Source: Clostridium sp. Cult2 (GTDB lineage Bacteria > Bacillota > Clostridia > Tissierellales > Tepidimicrobiaceae). Taken from it: DNA of 50,849 bases. The notes beneath the pieces are model-generated. The model had not been told where the DNA came from. It searched no databases and saw only the letters and a list, made by a program, of their open reading frames with translations. The position numbers were made by a program, and so were the translations under genes. The DNA lies in NCBI RefSeq assembly GCF_021655075.1, contig NZ_PPXX01000075.1:1-50849 (forward strand), in the 5' to 3' direction. Positions 40,940-50,755 of this stretch are shown in pieces (the first letter of the stretch is position 1; the number at the start of each line of letters is the position of its first letter).

Positions 40940-41182
40940 AATTAATCATATGGCTATGACGGGAAATAGTAAGTGTTAATGGTCAAAGAGAGGAAATCAA
41001 AAGGTGGAAGATTTCTGGCCCCCTTAATACCTAACCCATCCTGGAGCTTTTAAGCAGAAAGTAGTATGCTTAAACGTTAGTTGCGTTAAAACTTTAAGGG
41101 GACTTAAATAGTTAAGTCTATTAGAGTGGTACCGCGGAAGCAAATCTTTCGTCTCTACTGGTTAGAGATGGAAGGTTTTTTT
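40940..41182 (+). promoter_or_regulatory. T-box riboswitch, proline specific
   Basis: T-box sequence GAGTGGTACCGCGG at 41124-41137; terminator arms 41146-41157 and 41163-41174 with two G-U pairs, then eight T. The specifier is read as CCC at 41035-41037: it is followed by A and lies five bases before GGAG, as in the other two leaders. CCA one base later cannot be fully excluded and also codes proline. TGGT at 41127-41130 fits a tRNA ending ACCA, as tRNA-Pro does. Confidence 0.92.
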
Positions 41183-41271
41183 ATTTGCTTTTGACAGTAG
41201 TTAGTAAGTAGTAGGTAATGGGACAGGGCACTGTGCCTAGGAGAGAATAAAATTTGAGGAGGAAGTAGAAA

Positions 41272-42996
41272 ATGAGAATGTCAAAATTATATATGCCAAC
41301 ATTAAGGGAAGTACCATCGGAAGCTGAAATACCTAGTCATAAATTACTTTTGAGAGCGGGTATGATGCGTAAATTAGTATCAGGAGTATATTCTTATCTA
41401 CCCCTTGGATATAGAATAATTAGAAAAATTGAAAATATTGTTAGAGAAGAAATGGACAATGCAGGTTCCCAAGAACTATTAATGTCCGCTATTCAACCAA
41501 GAGAACTGTGGGAGTCAAGTGGAAGGTGGGGGAATTTTGGACCAGAAATGTTTAAACTTAACGATAGAAATAGTAGAGAATTTTGTCTTGGTCCAACTCA
41601 TGAAGAGTATTTTACAAATTTAATTAAAGATGAGATTAAATCCTATAAACAATTGCCGTTGAACCTATATCAAATACAGACAAAATATAGGGATGAAAAA
41701 AGGCCTAGATTTGGATTAATAAGAGCTAGGGAATTTATTATGAAGGATGCCTATAGCTTTGATAAAGATGAAAAGGGAATGGAAAGGGCCTATAAGGAAA
41801 TGTGGGAAGCCTATGAAAAAATATTTACAAGACTAAAATTGAAATACAAGGTTGTTGAAGGAGATTCAGGAGCCATGGGGGGAAACCAATCCCACGAGTT
41901 TATGGCTATGGCAGAAACTGGTGAAGGTCTAGTAGCCTATTGTGATAGTTGTGATTATGCAGCTACTGATGAAAAGGCAAAGGTAGTTTATCATATTGAG
42001 TTAAAAGATGAAGAAGAAAAGGAAATGGAAAAAGTTCTTACACCTAATGCTACAACTATTGATGATTTAGTAGAATTCTTTAAAATAGAAAAGAGCAATT
42101 TTGGTAAAGCCCTAGTATATTTAGCTTCAGGTGAGGTAGTAGTGGTGATAATACCAGGAGATAGGGAGTTAAATGAGACGAAACTATGTAATTACTTAAA
42201 AATTCCAGAACATGAACTAGAAATGGCAGACGAAGAAACTATTATTAAAATATCTGGGGCAAATAAAGGATTTACTGGTCCTGTAGGACTTAAAGAAGAT
42301 GTAAAGCTTATAGTGGATTCTCGAATTACAAAATTGAAGAATTTAATCGTCGGTGGGAATGAAACGGATTACCATATAAAAAATGTAAATTACGGTAGGG
42401 ATTTTGAAGGTGAAATAGTTGATGATTTACTTTTAATTGAAGAAGGGGATATTTGTCCAAAATGTGGTGCACTTCTATCCATGGATAGGGGAATTGAAGT
42501 AGGCAATATATTCCAACTAGGAACTAAATATAGTAATAGTTTACATGCTACTTATCTAGATGAAGAAGGGAAAGAAAAACCATTTGTAATGGGTTCCTAT
42601 GGTGTTGGTGTATCTAGATCCATGGCAGCAATTGTGGAACAATATCATGATGATAATGGCATTATATGGCCTTTAATTGTAGCTCCTTATCATGTGATAA
42701 TCACCATTATTAATGTAAAAAATGAAGAACAGAAAAATCTGGGAGAAAAGATATATAAAGAATTATTAGATGAAGGATTAGAAGTATTATTAGATGATAG
42801 AAATGAAAGAGCAGGAGTTAAATTCAATGACAGGGATTTAATAGGTATACCTATAAGAATTACAGTAGGTAAAAAGGCAAATGAAAATATTGTAGAGTAT
42901 TCCTTAAGAAGAGAAGAAGGAAGAATTGAAATACCAGTAGATAACATTATGGATAAGATTAAAGAGGAATTTGATAAAGAAGGAATGAGAATATAG
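41272..42996 (+). CDS. proS: Prolyl-tRNA synthetase (bacterial type)
   Basis: 574 residues. Class II motifs: [13 protein letters not shown] (motif 1 region), [11 protein letters not shown], and [28 protein letters not shown] (motif 2). An editing (INS) domain spans about 230-395, and [18 protein letters not shown] is motif 3, followed by an anticodon-binding domain. It charges tRNA-Pro and edits alanine. Start ATG 41272 is nine bases after GGAGG; ATG 41278 is an alternative. It is controlled by the T-box upstream and ends in its own terminator, so it is a unit inserted into the usual ispF-gltX order. Confidence 0.96.
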   Translation: MRMSKLYMPTLREVPSEAEIPSHKLLLRAGMMRKLVSGVYSYLPLGYRIIRKIENIVREEMDNAGSQELLMSAIQPRELWESSGRWGNFGPEMFKLNDRNSREFCLGPTHEEYFTNLIKDEIKSYKQLPLNLYQIQTKYRDEKRPRFGLIRAREFIMKDAYSFDKDEKGMERAYKEMWEAYEKIFTRLKLKYKVVEGDSGAMGGNQSHEFMAMAETGEGLVAYCDSCDYAATDEKAKVVYHIELKDEEEKEMEKVLTPNATTIDDLVEFFKIEKSNFGKALVYLASGEVVVVIIPGDRELNETKLCNYLKIPEHELEMADEETIIKISGANKGFTGPVGLKEDVKLIVDSRITKLKNLIVGGNETDYHIKNVNYGRDFEGEIVDDLLLIEEGDICPKCGALLSMDRGIEVGNIFQLGTKYSNSLHATYLDEEGKEKPFVMGSYGVGVSRSMAAIVEQYHDDNGIIWPLIVAPYHVIITIINVKNEEQKNLGEKIYKELLDEGLEVLLDDRNERAGVKFNDRDLIGIPIRITVGKKANENIVEYSLRREEGRIEIPVDNIMDKIKEEFDKEGMRI

Positions 42997-42999
42997 AGA

Positions 43000-43031
43000 A
43001 ATAAGGCTGTAAGTTTACAGCCTTATTTTGA
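43000..43031 (+). terminator. Terminator after proS
   Basis: Perfect 13-base arms AATAAGGCTGTAA (43000-43012) and TTACAGCCTTATT (43015-43027), then TTTG. Confidence 0.82.
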
Positions 43032-43171
43032 TACTACCTTTTATGGCTATTAATATATAATTATAATTTAGTCATACTAATTTGGGTATATAATTCTAAC
43101 TAGCTTGTAATATTTATATTAATAAGGTATCCTATTTTATGAACCTATTTTTATATTTTGGAGGGAAGAAA

Positions 43172-44029
43172 ATGAGGAAGAATATTTTAGTTTTTATTCT
43201 AATGGTTGTAATGGTTCTACCATCCATAGTTTTTGCAGAAGGGGAAACAGAAAACATAGTAGTTACATTAGGTAAAAACTTATCACCAGAACAAAGAAAA
43301 GAAATGCTAAAATTTTTCAATGTAGATGAAAATGTAAATATTATCGAAGTTACTAATGAAGAGGAAAGAGAATATTTAGGAAAGTTTGTTGACGAAAAAC
43401 TTATTGGCACTAATGCAATATCTTCTGTCTATGTAGAAAAACTTTCAAAGGGAGAAGGTATAACAGTTGAATCTCATAACATTACTTGGGTTACCAATGA
43501 TATGTACAGGAACGCTTTAATAACTGCAGGCATTAAAGATGCTAAAATAATAGTTGCTAGCCCTATTAAAGCATCAGGAACAGCAGCTTTGACTGGAGTT
43601 ATAAAGGCCTTTGAAGATATTACAGGGGAAGAAATAACAGAAAAAGAAAAAGAAATAGCTAGTGAAGAGATAGCCAAAACCGCCACATTAGGAAGTGAAA
43701 TTGGACAAGAAAAGGCTGAGGAATTAATAAATAATATTAAAATATATATAATTGACAATAATATTAAGAGCAAAGGTTCAATAAAAAAAGTTGTAGAACA
43801 GATGGCTAAGGATTTGGGAATAGAATTGACGGAGAACCAAATGGATCAAATAGTATCCCTTATGAAAAATATATCTAAATTAAATTTGGATATAGACCAA
43901 ATTAAAGGACAACTAAAGGATATATCGGGAAAGATTGATAAAATAACGGAACAAAATATAGAGATTAAGTCTATTTTGGGACGTATATTAGATGCTATAA
44001 TCAGTTTTTTCAATAGAATATTTGGATAA
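43172..44029 (+). CDS. Secreted DUF1002 (YpuA-like) protein
   Basis: 285 residues from ATG 43172 (SD GGAGGG). A signal peptide (MRKNILVFILMVVMVLPSIVFA) is followed by the DUF1002 core: VVTLGKNLSPEQRKEMLKFF, EKLIGTNAISSVYVEKLSKGEGI, ASPIKASGTAALTGVIKAFEDITGEEI. The C-terminal third is a helical coiled-coil-like region (KLNLDIDQIKGQLKDISGKIDKITEQNIEIKS, written here only as a pattern of heptads from about residue 230). Function unknown; Firmicute YpuA is a cell-envelope protein. Located between proS and gltX. Confidence 0.82.
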   Translation: MRKNILVFILMVVMVLPSIVFAEGETENIVVTLGKNLSPEQRKEMLKFFNVDENVNIIEVTNEEEREYLGKFVDEKLIGTNAISSVYVEKLSKGEGITVESHNITWVTNDMYRNALITAGIKDAKIIVASPIKASGTAALTGVIKAFEDITGEEITEKEKEIASEEIAKTATLGSEIGQEKAEELINNIKIYIIDNNIKSKGSIKKVVEQMAKDLGIELTENQMDQIVSLMKNISKLNLDIDQIKGQLKDISGKIDKITEQNIEIKSILGRILDAIISFFNRIFG

Positions 44030-44042
44030 GAATTAAGATAGG

Positions 44043-44071
44043 TTTACACACAATATTAGCTGATATATAAT
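44043..44071 (+). promoter_or_regulatory. gltX promoter
   Basis: TTTACA (44043-44048) and TATAAT (44066-44071) with a 17-base spacer, 34 bases before the gltX start. Confidence 0.7.
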
Positions 44072-44104
44072 ATATAGGTAATTAATTTAGGAGGTGTCAT
44101 TGTT

Positions 44105-45586
44105 TTGAAAGAAGTAAGACTAAGATTTGCACCAAGTCCTACGGGTTTTATACATATAGGCTCTATTAGGACTGCTTTATACAATTATTTATTTGCTAGA
44201 CATAATAATGGAAAGTTTATATTAAGAATAGAGGATACAGATCAAACTAGATTTGTAGAAGGTGCTATTGAAAACTTAATTAACTCTTTACACTGGGCTG
44301 GAATTGAATATGATGAAGGTGTGTTTATAGAGAACGGTAAGATTGTACAAAAAGGTGATTATGGACCCTATATTCAGTCAGAAAGATTGGATATTTATAA
44401 AAAATATGTAGATGAATTAATTGAAAAAGGATATGCCTATTATTGTTTTTGCTCGAAAGAAAGATTGGATAAGGTTAGGGAAGAACAAAAAATAAAAGGC
44501 CTTATACCTAAATACGATGGCCTTTGTAGAAGTTTGAGTTTAGACGAAGCAAGGGAAAAGATTGCCAATGGTGAGGAATATGTAGTTAGACTAAAACTTC
44601 CTCCAAATAAAGATATTAAATTTGAGGATTTAGTAAGGGGCAATATAACAATAAATACTGAAGATATAGATGACCAAGTATTATTGAAATCAGATGGGTA
44701 TCCTACCTACCATATGGCAGTAGTAGTAGATGACCATCTAATGGGCATAACCCATATTGTAAGGGGAGAAGAATGGTTACCGTCTACTCCTAAGCATGTA
44801 TATCTATATGAAGTTTTTGGATGGGAAAAACCAACCTATGTTCATTTACCTACGGTTCTCAACAAAGAAAGAAAGAAACTAAGCAAACGCCATGGAGACG
44901 TGGCTGTAGAGGATTTTAGAGAAAAGGGTTATCTTCCTGAAGGATTGATAAATTACTTAGCATTAGTTGGATGGAGCCCAGAGGATAATGAAGAAATACT
45001 TACTATGGAAGAATTAATCCAAAAGTTTTCTTTTGAAAGGGTATCAAAAACTGGTGGAATTTTTGATAGAGATAAACTGGATTGGGTAAATGGACATCAT
45101 ATAAGGAATTATGATTTAGATAAACTAACAAATCTAGCTATACCTTATCTAAAGGAAGCTAATTTAATAGAGGATAAATTCGTGGAAGAAAGATATAATT
45201 GGATAAAAACTATGGTAGAGATAGTAAGGGAGAGTTTATCCAATGTTTCTGATATAGTAAGTAAAGTGGAAGTTTTTTTCGACAATAAAATAGAGCCAGA
45301 AGATGATGAAGCATTAGATATATTGAAACAAGACCATGTACCTAGCCTTTTGGATGCTTTTAAACAAGAATTGGAGAATACAGAAGAAGTAGATGAAGAA
45401 TTTTCTAAAGCCATTATGAAAAAAATACAAAAGAGTACAGGAATAAAAGGTAAGAAATTATTTATGCCTACTAGGGTTGCTTTAACTGGAAATGTACATG
45501 GACCAGAATTGGTGAGTATAATCTATTTATTAGGTAAACAAAATATATTAAATAGAATAGAATATGTAGAAGAGCGTTATCTTTAA
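44105..45586 (+). CDS. gltX: Glutamyl-tRNA synthetase
   Basis: 493 residues. HIGH-type motif [21 protein letters not shown] at the N-terminus, second signature KLSKRHGD (about 259-266), a CFCSKERL pair in the connective region, and a helical anticodon-binding C-terminal half. Charges tRNA-Glu (and probably tRNA-Gln in organisms using GatCAB). Start TTG 44105 is ten bases after GAGG. An 18-base palindrome, ATCTTTAATATTAAAGAT, spans its stop codon at 45579-45596. The order gltX-cysS is as in Bacillus, without cysE between. Confidence 0.96.
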   Translation: MKEVRLRFAPSPTGFIHIGSIRTALYNYLFARHNNGKFILRIEDTDQTRFVEGAIENLINSLHWAGIEYDEGVFIENGKIVQKGDYGPYIQSERLDIYKKYVDELIEKGYAYYCFCSKERLDKVREEQKIKGLIPKYDGLCRSLSLDEAREKIANGEEYVVRLKLPPNKDIKFEDLVRGNITINTEDIDDQVLLKSDGYPTYHMAVVVDDHLMGITHIVRGEEWLPSTPKHVYLYEVFGWEKPTYVHLPTVLNKERKKLSKRHGDVAVEDFREKGYLPEGLINYLALVGWSPEDNEEILTMEELIQKFSFERVSKTGGIFDRDKLDWVNGHHIRNYDLDKLTNLAIPYLKEANLIEDKFVEERYNWIKTMVEIVRESLSNVSDIVSKVEVFFDNKIEPEDDEALDILKQDHVPSLLDAFKQELENTEEVDEEFSKAIMKKIQKSTGIKGKKLFMPTRVALTGNVHGPELVSIIYLLGKQNILNRIEYVEERYL

Positions 45587-45605
45587 TATTAAAGATTAAA
45601 TTCAC

Positions 45606-45634
45606 TTGAACCTTATATGAAGTTAAAGTAAAAT
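45606..45634 (+). promoter_or_regulatory. cysS leader promoter
   Basis: TTGAAC (45606-45611) and TAAAAT (45629-45634), 17 bases apart, before the T-box leader. Confidence 0.6.
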
Positions 45635-45654
45635 TAAAGTAAATACTTTAATAG

Positions 45655-45884
45655 AAAGTGATGAAGAGGAAAAGTAAACTATAATATCCTAAAAGAGAGA
45701 AGTTTCCCATGGGCTGAAAGAAACTTTCAGGGTAGATTATAGTTGAAGTGCACCTTTGAACTTATTATCTGAAAGGTTTAGTAAGATAAGACGGGTTACG
45801 ACGTTAGACGTAATAAAGCAGGGTTTAAACCAAGTAGAGTGGAACCGCGGATTTGCCGTCTCTTTAGTTAGAGGCGGCTTTTTT
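45655..45884 (+). promoter_or_regulatory. T-box riboswitch, cysteine specific
   Basis: The leader starts with a typical clostridial GATGAAGAGGAAAAGTAA block. The specifier TGC (45749-45751) is followed by A and lies five bases before TGAA. T-box sequence GAGTGGAACCGCGG at 45837-45850 contains TGGA, which pairs with UCCA; tRNA-Cys is the usual tRNA with a U discriminator, so the leader's two tRNA contacts agree. Terminator arms 45855-45863 and 45870-45878 with six T. Confidence 0.95.
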
Positions 45885-45911
45885 GTGAATTGAATAGAGG
45901 GGAGGATATAA

Positions 45912-47309
45912 ATGAAATTATATAATACTTTAACAAGAAAAAAGGAAGAATTTAGGCCCATAAAAGATGGAGTAGTGACTATATACGTATGTGGTCCAAC
46001 GGTATACGATTATATTCATGTAGGTAATGCAAGGCCAATGGTGGTATTTGATACTTTGAGGAGATATTTTATTTATAAAGGCTATGATGTAAAGTACGTT
46101 GTCAATTTTACCGATATAGATGATAAGATTATAAACAAAGCTAATAAGGAGAAGATCACAGTAAGAGAAGTTGCAGGTAAATATATAGAAGCTTTTATCG
46201 AAGATGCAAGGGGTTTAAATTTATACGAAGAAAGGACAATACATCCAAAAGCTACAGATTTTATTCAACCTATGATTAAGTTTATTGAAGGATTAATAGA
46301 TAAAGGGGCAGCTTATAATATAGATGGTAATGTATATTTTGATATAAATAGTGCAAAAAATTACGGTAAATTATCCAAGAAGAGTATAGATGATTTAATA
46401 TCTGGAGCAAGAGTGGATATTAGTGAAGAAAAAAGAAACCCTATGGATTTTGCATTATGGAAGAAAGCTAAGGAAGGAGAGCCTTTCTGGGAGAGTCCTT
46501 GGGGAAAAGGAAGACCAGGGTGGCATATTGAATGCTCAGTAATGGCAAGAGAACTTTTAGGTGAGACTATTGATATCCATGCTGGAGGAGAAGATTTGCA
46601 ATTTCCTCATCATGAGAACGAAATTGCTCAGTCTGAAACATTAACAGAGAAACCTTTTGCTAATTATTGGTTGCATAATGGTATGCTGACTATAGATAAC
46701 CAAAAAATGTCTAAATCATTAGGGAATTTTTTTACCGTAAGAGATATTTCTAAAGAATTTGATTTAGAAGTTCTAAGATTTTTCTTATTATCTGCTCATT
46801 ATAGGAACCCTATAAACTTCAGTAGGGATGTTATGGAGCAGTTGAAAAATGGTTTAGAAAGACTATATAATGGAAAGGCCCATTTGGAGTACCTACTAGA
46901 TAAGAGCCCAGATAGAAAATTGAATGAAGAAGAAAAGAATAAGTTAAGGGAAATAGATAAATATAAGAATGAATTTATTACAAGTATGGAGGATGACATA
47001 AATACTGCAGATGCTATAGCTAGTTTATTCGATATAGTCAAATATGCTAATACCAATTTCAATGAACAATCTCCAAAATTTGTGATACAATATACCTATA
47101 ATAATTTAGTAAAATTATCAAAAGTTTTAGGGATATTATCAAAAGAAGAAGTAATATTAGAAGAGGAAATACTATCATTAATCCAGAAAAGAACACAAGC
47201 TAGGAAAGAAAAAAATTATCAATTAGCAGATGAAATTAGAGATAAATTAAAGGAAAAAGGAATTATTCTAGAGGACACGCAAGAGGGAGTGAAATGGAAA
47301 AGAATTTAG
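45912..47309 (+). CDS. cysS: Cysteinyl-tRNA synthetase
   Basis: 465 residues. YVCGPTVYDYIHVGNARPMVVFDTLRR includes the zinc cysteine and HIGH-like motif; WHIECSVMARELLG and GGEDLQFPHHENEIAQSE supply the other zinc ligands, and KMSKSLGNF is intact near residue 267. Length is standard. Regulated by the Cys T-box. SD GAGGGGAGG, ATG 45912. mrnC begins three bases after its stop. Confidence 0.97.
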   Translation: MKLYNTLTRKKEEFRPIKDGVVTIYVCGPTVYDYIHVGNARPMVVFDTLRRYFIYKGYDVKYVVNFTDIDDKIINKANKEKITVREVAGKYIEAFIEDARGLNLYEERTIHPKATDFIQPMIKFIEGLIDKGAAYNIDGNVYFDINSAKNYGKLSKKSIDDLISGARVDISEEKRNPMDFALWKKAKEGEPFWESPWGKGRPGWHIECSVMARELLGETIDIHAGGEDLQFPHHENEIAQSETLTEKPFANYWLHNGMLTIDNQKMSKSLGNFFTVRDISKEFDLEVLRFFLLSAHYRNPINFSRDVMEQLKNGLERLYNGKAHLEYLLDKSPDRKLNEEEKNKLREIDKYKNEFITSMEDDINTADAIASLFDIVKYANTNFNEQSPKFVIQYTYNNLVKLSKVLGILSKEEVILEEEILSLIQKRTQARKEKNYQLADEIRDKLKEKGIILEDTQEGVKWKRI

Positions 47310-47312
47310 CTT

Positions 47313-47744
47313 ATGGAAAAGGAATATAAAAATACTTTTAGAAATATAAATAGAAACTTAAATGGAGAGGACATAAACATGCTTTCCCCCCTTCAATTAG
47401 CTTATATAGGAGATGCAGTATACGAATTATGTGTAAGGACTTATCTACTAAAAAAAGGTCTTCCAGTAAGGAAACTACACAAGGCAACTACTGAATATGT
47501 TAAAGCTAAGTCTCAATCAAATATTGTTCATGCTTTAAAAACCCAATTAACAGATGATGAAAAATCTTTAGTGAGACGAGGAAGGAATGCAAAAACAAAT
47601 TCTGTTCCTAAGAATGCAGAACTAGTAGATTATAAATATGCCACCGGTTTCGAATCTTTAATAGGATATCTATATTTAACTGGACAAGATAATAGGATGA
47701 TGGAGTTGTTTAATAAAATAGTCCATCTCACTATGGATAACTGA
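47313..47744 (+). CDS. mrnC: Mini-ribonuclease III
   Basis: 143 residues, the size of Bacillus MrnC. A single RNase III catalytic domain without an RNA-binding domain: LAYIGDAVYELCVRTYLL is the signature, with the acidic catalytic residues in GDAVYE and near FESLIGYLYLTG. It matures 23S rRNA ends. ATG 47313 has no clear ribosome site; ATG 47379, eight bases after GGAGAGG, would give 121 residues and may be used. Follows cysS as in Bacillus. Confidence 0.92.
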   Translation: MEKEYKNTFRNINRNLNGEDINMLSPLQLAYIGDAVYELCVRTYLLKKGLPVRKLHKATTEYVKAKSQSNIVHALKTQLTDDEKSLVRRGRNAKTNSVPKNAELVDYKYATGFESLIGYLYLTGQDNRMMELFNKIVHLTMDN

Positions 47745-47770
47745 TATAAACTAAAGTAAAGGGGGATAAT

Positions 47771-48529
47771 ATGAAGGTAGAATTATTAAGATATACGCCT
47801 GATGGTGAAAAATTAATTGCTTCTGCAGCGAAATTATGTTATTCACCTGTAGGAATTAGCGATATAGAGGAAAATTTAGAGAATAAGAACGTGGAGAAAT
47901 TTTTAGATGTGTTAGTAAATTTAGGGCATGAGTCTCCTATAGAACACGTAAATTTTACCTTTGGAGTGGAAGGGGTTTCAAGAACGTTAACCCATCAACT
48001 TGTTAGACACAGAATTGCTAGTTATTCACAACAATCACAGAGATATGTTAAATTAGATCAATTTGAATATATAATCCCTCCTTCTATTGCAAAAAATCCT
48101 CAAGCTAAAAAATTATTTGTGAATGCTATGGAAGAAGATCAACGATATTATAATGAAATAACTCAAATATTATTTGAAAAATATTTTAGAGAATACTTAG
48201 AACAAGGTGTAAAGGAAAAAGAAGCTAAGCAAAAATCTGAGAAGCAAGCTATAGAAGATGCTAGGTATGTATTTCCTAATGCCTGTGAAACAAAGATAGT
48301 CTTTACCATGAATGCAAGAACTTTACTAAATTTTTTTAGGCTTAGAACTTGTAATAGAGCTCAATGGGAAATAAGGGCATTGGCAATTGAAATGCTTAAG
48401 ACTGTAAAAAAAGTGTACCCAACTTTATTTAAAAACGCAGGACCTGCTTGTTTAAAAGGCCATTGCCCAGAAGGAAACATGACTTGTGGAAAAATAATAG
48501 AAGTAAGGAATAAGTTTAAAGGAATATAA
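47771..48529 (+). CDS. thyX: Flavin-dependent thymidylate synthase
   Basis: 252 residues with the ThyX motif [14 protein letters not shown] (RHR-X7-S) near residues 78-91, [13 protein letters not shown] before it and [11 protein letters not shown] (FAD and dUMP binding) near 197. It makes dTMP from dUMP using methylenetetrahydrofolate and FADH2 without ThyA. Its position between mrnC and rlmB is also seen in clostridia. SD GGGGG, ATG 47771. Confidence 0.95.
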   Translation: MKVELLRYTPDGEKLIASAAKLCYSPVGISDIEENLENKNVEKFLDVLVNLGHESPIEHVNFTFGVEGVSRTLTHQLVRHRIASYSQQSQRYVKLDQFEYIIPPSIAKNPQAKKLFVNAMEEDQRYYNEITQILFEKYFREYLEQGVKEKEAKQKSEKQAIEDARYVFPNACETKIVFTMNARTLLNFFRLRTCNRAQWEIRALAIEMLKTVKKVYPTLFKNAGPACLKGHCPEGNMTCGKIIEVRNKFKGI

Positions 48530-48564
48530 TTTTAAGAAGAAAATATGGAAAGTAGGAGTAAAGA

Positions 48565-49320
48565 ATGGATGAACAATATATAATTGGGAGAAATCCTGTT
48601 TTAGAAGTACTAAAATCAGGAAAAGAAATTGAGAAAATTTATGTAGCAAGGGGTGAATTAAAAGGCTCCATAAATAAGATAATTGGTGTAGCAAAAGACC
48701 GAAATATAATAATACAGCAAGTTGACAAAAATAAATTAAATCAAATAGCCCAAGGAAGCCCTCATCAAGGGGTTGTTGCTTTGGTTACTCCTTATGTTTA
48801 TTTTTCTATAGATGATATGCTTAAAAGAGCAGAAAAGTTAGATGAACCTCCATTTTTAATAATTCTAGATGGAATTGAAGATCCTCATAATTTAGGAGCT
48901 ATAATTAGAACAGCTGAATGTGGAGGAGCCCATGGTATAATAATACCTAAAAGAAGATCGGCCCATGTAACAAGTGCAGTTTATAAAAGCTCAGCAGGAG
49001 CAGTAGAACATATGATGATTGCAAAGGTTAATAATATTTCTGACACAATAGAAACATTAAAAGATAAAGGTCTATGGATATATGGAGCTGACATAGACGG
49101 TGAGGAATACTATTTTAGCACCGAATTTAGAGGGCCTATAGCCTTGGTAATAGGTAGTGAAGGTAAGGGTATATCTAGACTTGTAAAAGAAAAATGTGAT
49201 TTTCTAGTAAAAATTCCTATGAAAGGCAAGGTTTCTTCTCTAAATGCCTCTAATGCAGCCTCAATATTAATATATGAAGTAGTAAAGCAGGACTATGAAA
49301 AGAAGAGCAAAAGAATATAA
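48565..49320 (+). CDS. rlmB: 23S rRNA (guanosine-2'-O-)-methyltransferase RlmB
   Basis: 251 residues of the SpoU/TrmH knot family. The N-terminal L30e-like domain begins YIIGRNPVLEVLKSGKEIEKIYVARG. The SAM-binding knot is ILDGIEDPHNLGAIIRTAECGG, VIGSEGKGISRLVKEKCD and PMKGKVSSLNASNAASILIYE. Modifies the ribosomal A site region in Escherichia coli. Its 3' end overlaps the next gene by 26 bases. Confidence 0.95.
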   Translation: MDEQYIIGRNPVLEVLKSGKEIEKIYVARGELKGSINKIIGVAKDRNIIIQQVDKNKLNQIAQGSPHQGVVALVTPYVYFSIDDMLKRAEKLDEPPFLIILDGIEDPHNLGAIIRTAECGGAHGIIIPKRRSAHVTSAVYKSSAGAVEHMMIAKVNNISDTIETLKDKGLWIYGADIDGEEYYFSTEFRGPIALVIGSEGKGISRLVKEKCDFLVKIPMKGKVSSLNASNAASILIYEVVKQDYEKKSKRI

Positions 49321-49828
49321 AGAATATCTTTTTGTTGATGGATACAATATTATTAATTCCTGGAACAATCTCAGGGAATTGAGTAATTTAAATTTAGAGG
49401 TAGCAAGAGAAGAATTGATAGAGACTATGGCAGAATACCAACACTATTCAGGAATTAAAGTCATAGTTGTATTTGATGCCCATTTGGTTAAGGGGAATGC
49501 TGGAAAGAAAGAAACTGTTAAAGGGGTTGAGGTGATATATACAAAGGAAAATGAAACTGCTGATCAATATATAGAAAAGACTTTAGATGATATTGGCAGG
49601 ATTAAAAGGGTAAGGGTTGCTACTTCAGACTGGATGGAACAACAAATAGTATTAGGAAGGGGGGGTACTAGAATATCTGCAAGAGAACTAGAAGTGGAAA
49701 TACTAAATCAAAGGAATTTAATAAGGAGAAAGAAAAGTAAAGAAAAGGACAAAACCGAATTATTTATAGGTAAACTAGATGAAGAAATATTAAAAAAATT
49801 GAATAGATGGCGAAAAAACAATGAATAG
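49295..49828 (+). CDS. yacP: NYN-domain RNA-binding/nuclease protein YacP
   Basis: 177 residues. EYLFVDGYNIINSWNNL contains the first acidic residue of the PIN-like NYN fold; VVFDAHLVKG and ETADQYIEKTLDD and VATSDWMEQQIVLGRGGTRISA give the others. YacP (Rae1 in Bacillus) is a ribosome-associated mRNA endonuclease. The start overlaps the end of rlmB in another frame, suggesting coupled translation; the next gene has its own promoter. Confidence 0.92.
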   Translation: MKRRAKEYKEYLFVDGYNIINSWNNLRELSNLNLEVAREELIETMAEYQHYSGIKVIVVFDAHLVKGNAGKKETVKGVEVIYTKENETADQYIEKTLDDIGRIKRVRVATSDWMEQQIVLGRGGTRISARELEVEILNQRNLIRRKKSKEKDKTELFIGKLDEEILKKLNRWRKNNE

Positions 49829-49829
49829 C

Positions 49830-49858
49830 TTGACTATTGGTAATTAATTAATTATAAT
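49830..49858 (+). promoter_or_regulatory. sigH promoter
   Basis: TTGACT (49830-49835) and TATAAT (49853-49858) are separated by 17 bases, just after yacP. Confidence 0.75.
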
Positions 49859-49906
49859 TTAGTTAATTATGGGGTGTGTTTCAAACATGGTTTGGAGGGA
49901 TGTTTG

Positions 49907-50554
49907 GTGGGTCTTGGATTATACAATGAATTGGATATGACCATTTATGAAGGTATGGAGGATGAAGATATTGTAGAAGAGGCCAAAACTGGCGATCCTC
50001 AAGCTTTAGAATATTTAATAACGAAGTATAAAAATTTTGTTAGAGTAAAAGCAAGAGCATATTTTTTAGTGGGGGCAGACAAAGAAGATATCATTCAAGA
50101 AGGAATGATAGGACTTTTTAAAGCTACCCGTGATTTTAGAAGGGACAAGCTTACTTCATTTAAAGCTTTTGCAGAGCTTTGTATTACCAGGCAGATAATT
50201 ACTGCAATAAAAACTGCTACTAGACAAAAGCATATTCCATTAAATTCTTATATCTCTTTGAACAAACCTATATATGATGAAGAATCGGATAGGACATTGT
50301 TAGACGTAATATCTGGCGCAAAAATTACTGATCCAGAAGAATTAATAATTAGTAGTGAAGAGTTATATTTTATGGAAAGTAAAATTGTTGAACTATTAAG
50401 TGATTTAGAATGGGAAGTGCTTATGGCTTATTTAGATGGAAAAACTTATCAAGAAATTGCAGAGGAATTAGATAGACATGTAAAAAGCATTGATAATGCA
50501 TTACAAAGAGTGAAACGTAAGCTTGAAAGATACTTGGAATTGAAGGAATATTAA
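49907..50554 (+). CDS. sigH: RNA polymerase sporulation sigma factor SigH
   Basis: 215 residues from GTG 49907, seven bases after GGAGGG; the open frame extends to GTG 49874 but lacks a ribosome site there. Region 2 has FVRVKARAYFLVGADKEDIIQEGMIGLFKATRDF (core binding and -10 reading, pattern only), and SFKAFAELCITRQIITAIKTATRQKHIPLNS is the SigH-specific stretch. Region 4 ends in TYQEIAEELDRHVKSIDNALQRVKRKL. It drives early sporulation and stationary-phase genes, which indicates a spore-forming lineage though not sporulation itself. Order yacP-sigH-(tRNA)-tuf/secE is typical. Confidence 0.93.
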   Translation: MGLGLYNELDMTIYEGMEDEDIVEEAKTGDPQALEYLITKYKNFVRVKARAYFLVGADKEDIIQEGMIGLFKATRDFRRDKLTSFKAFAELCITRQIITAIKTATRQKHIPLNSYISLNKPIYDEESDRTLLDVISGAKITDPEELIISSEELYFMESKIVELLSDLEWEVLMAYLDGKTYQEIAEELDRHVKSIDNALQRVKRKLERYLELKEY

Positions 50555-50563
50555 AATTATCTA

Positions 50564-50592
50564 TTGACAATGAAATATCTTGGTAGTAAAAT
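50564..50592 (+). promoter_or_regulatory. Promoter of the tRNA-Thr/tuf unit
   Basis: TTGACA (50564-50569) and TAAAAT (50587-50592), 17 bases apart, 20 bases before the tRNA. Confidence 0.75.
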
Positions 50593-50612
50593 ATGTTACA
50601 GTGGTTTAAGAT

Positions 50613-50688
50613 GCCCATGTAGCTCAGTAGGTGGAGCACTTGCATGGTAAGCAAGAGGTCACCGGTTCAAGTCCGGTCATGGGCTCCA
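50613..50688 (+). tRNA. tRNA-Thr (anticodon GGT)
   Basis: Acceptor arms GCCCATG (50613-50619) and CATGGGC (50678-50684) pair fully; discriminator T at 50685 and an encoded CCA at 50686-50688. The anticodon stem CTTGC/GCAAG encloses ATGGTAA, so the anticodon is GGT (Thr). The T arm contains GGTTCAAGTCC. It lies between sigH and tuf and probably shares a transcript with tuf. Confidence 0.95.
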
Positions 50689-50755
50689 AATAATAAAAAG
50701 AAACACCCGGAGGAGTTTTCTTAACTAATTTTATATTATTAAGGAGGAATAGTAA

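Noticed and set aside
43571..43773. Minus-strand frames opposite the DUF1002, clpC and other genes
   Set aside because: They are shadows of well-supported plus-strand genes, without ribosome sites or recognisable domains.
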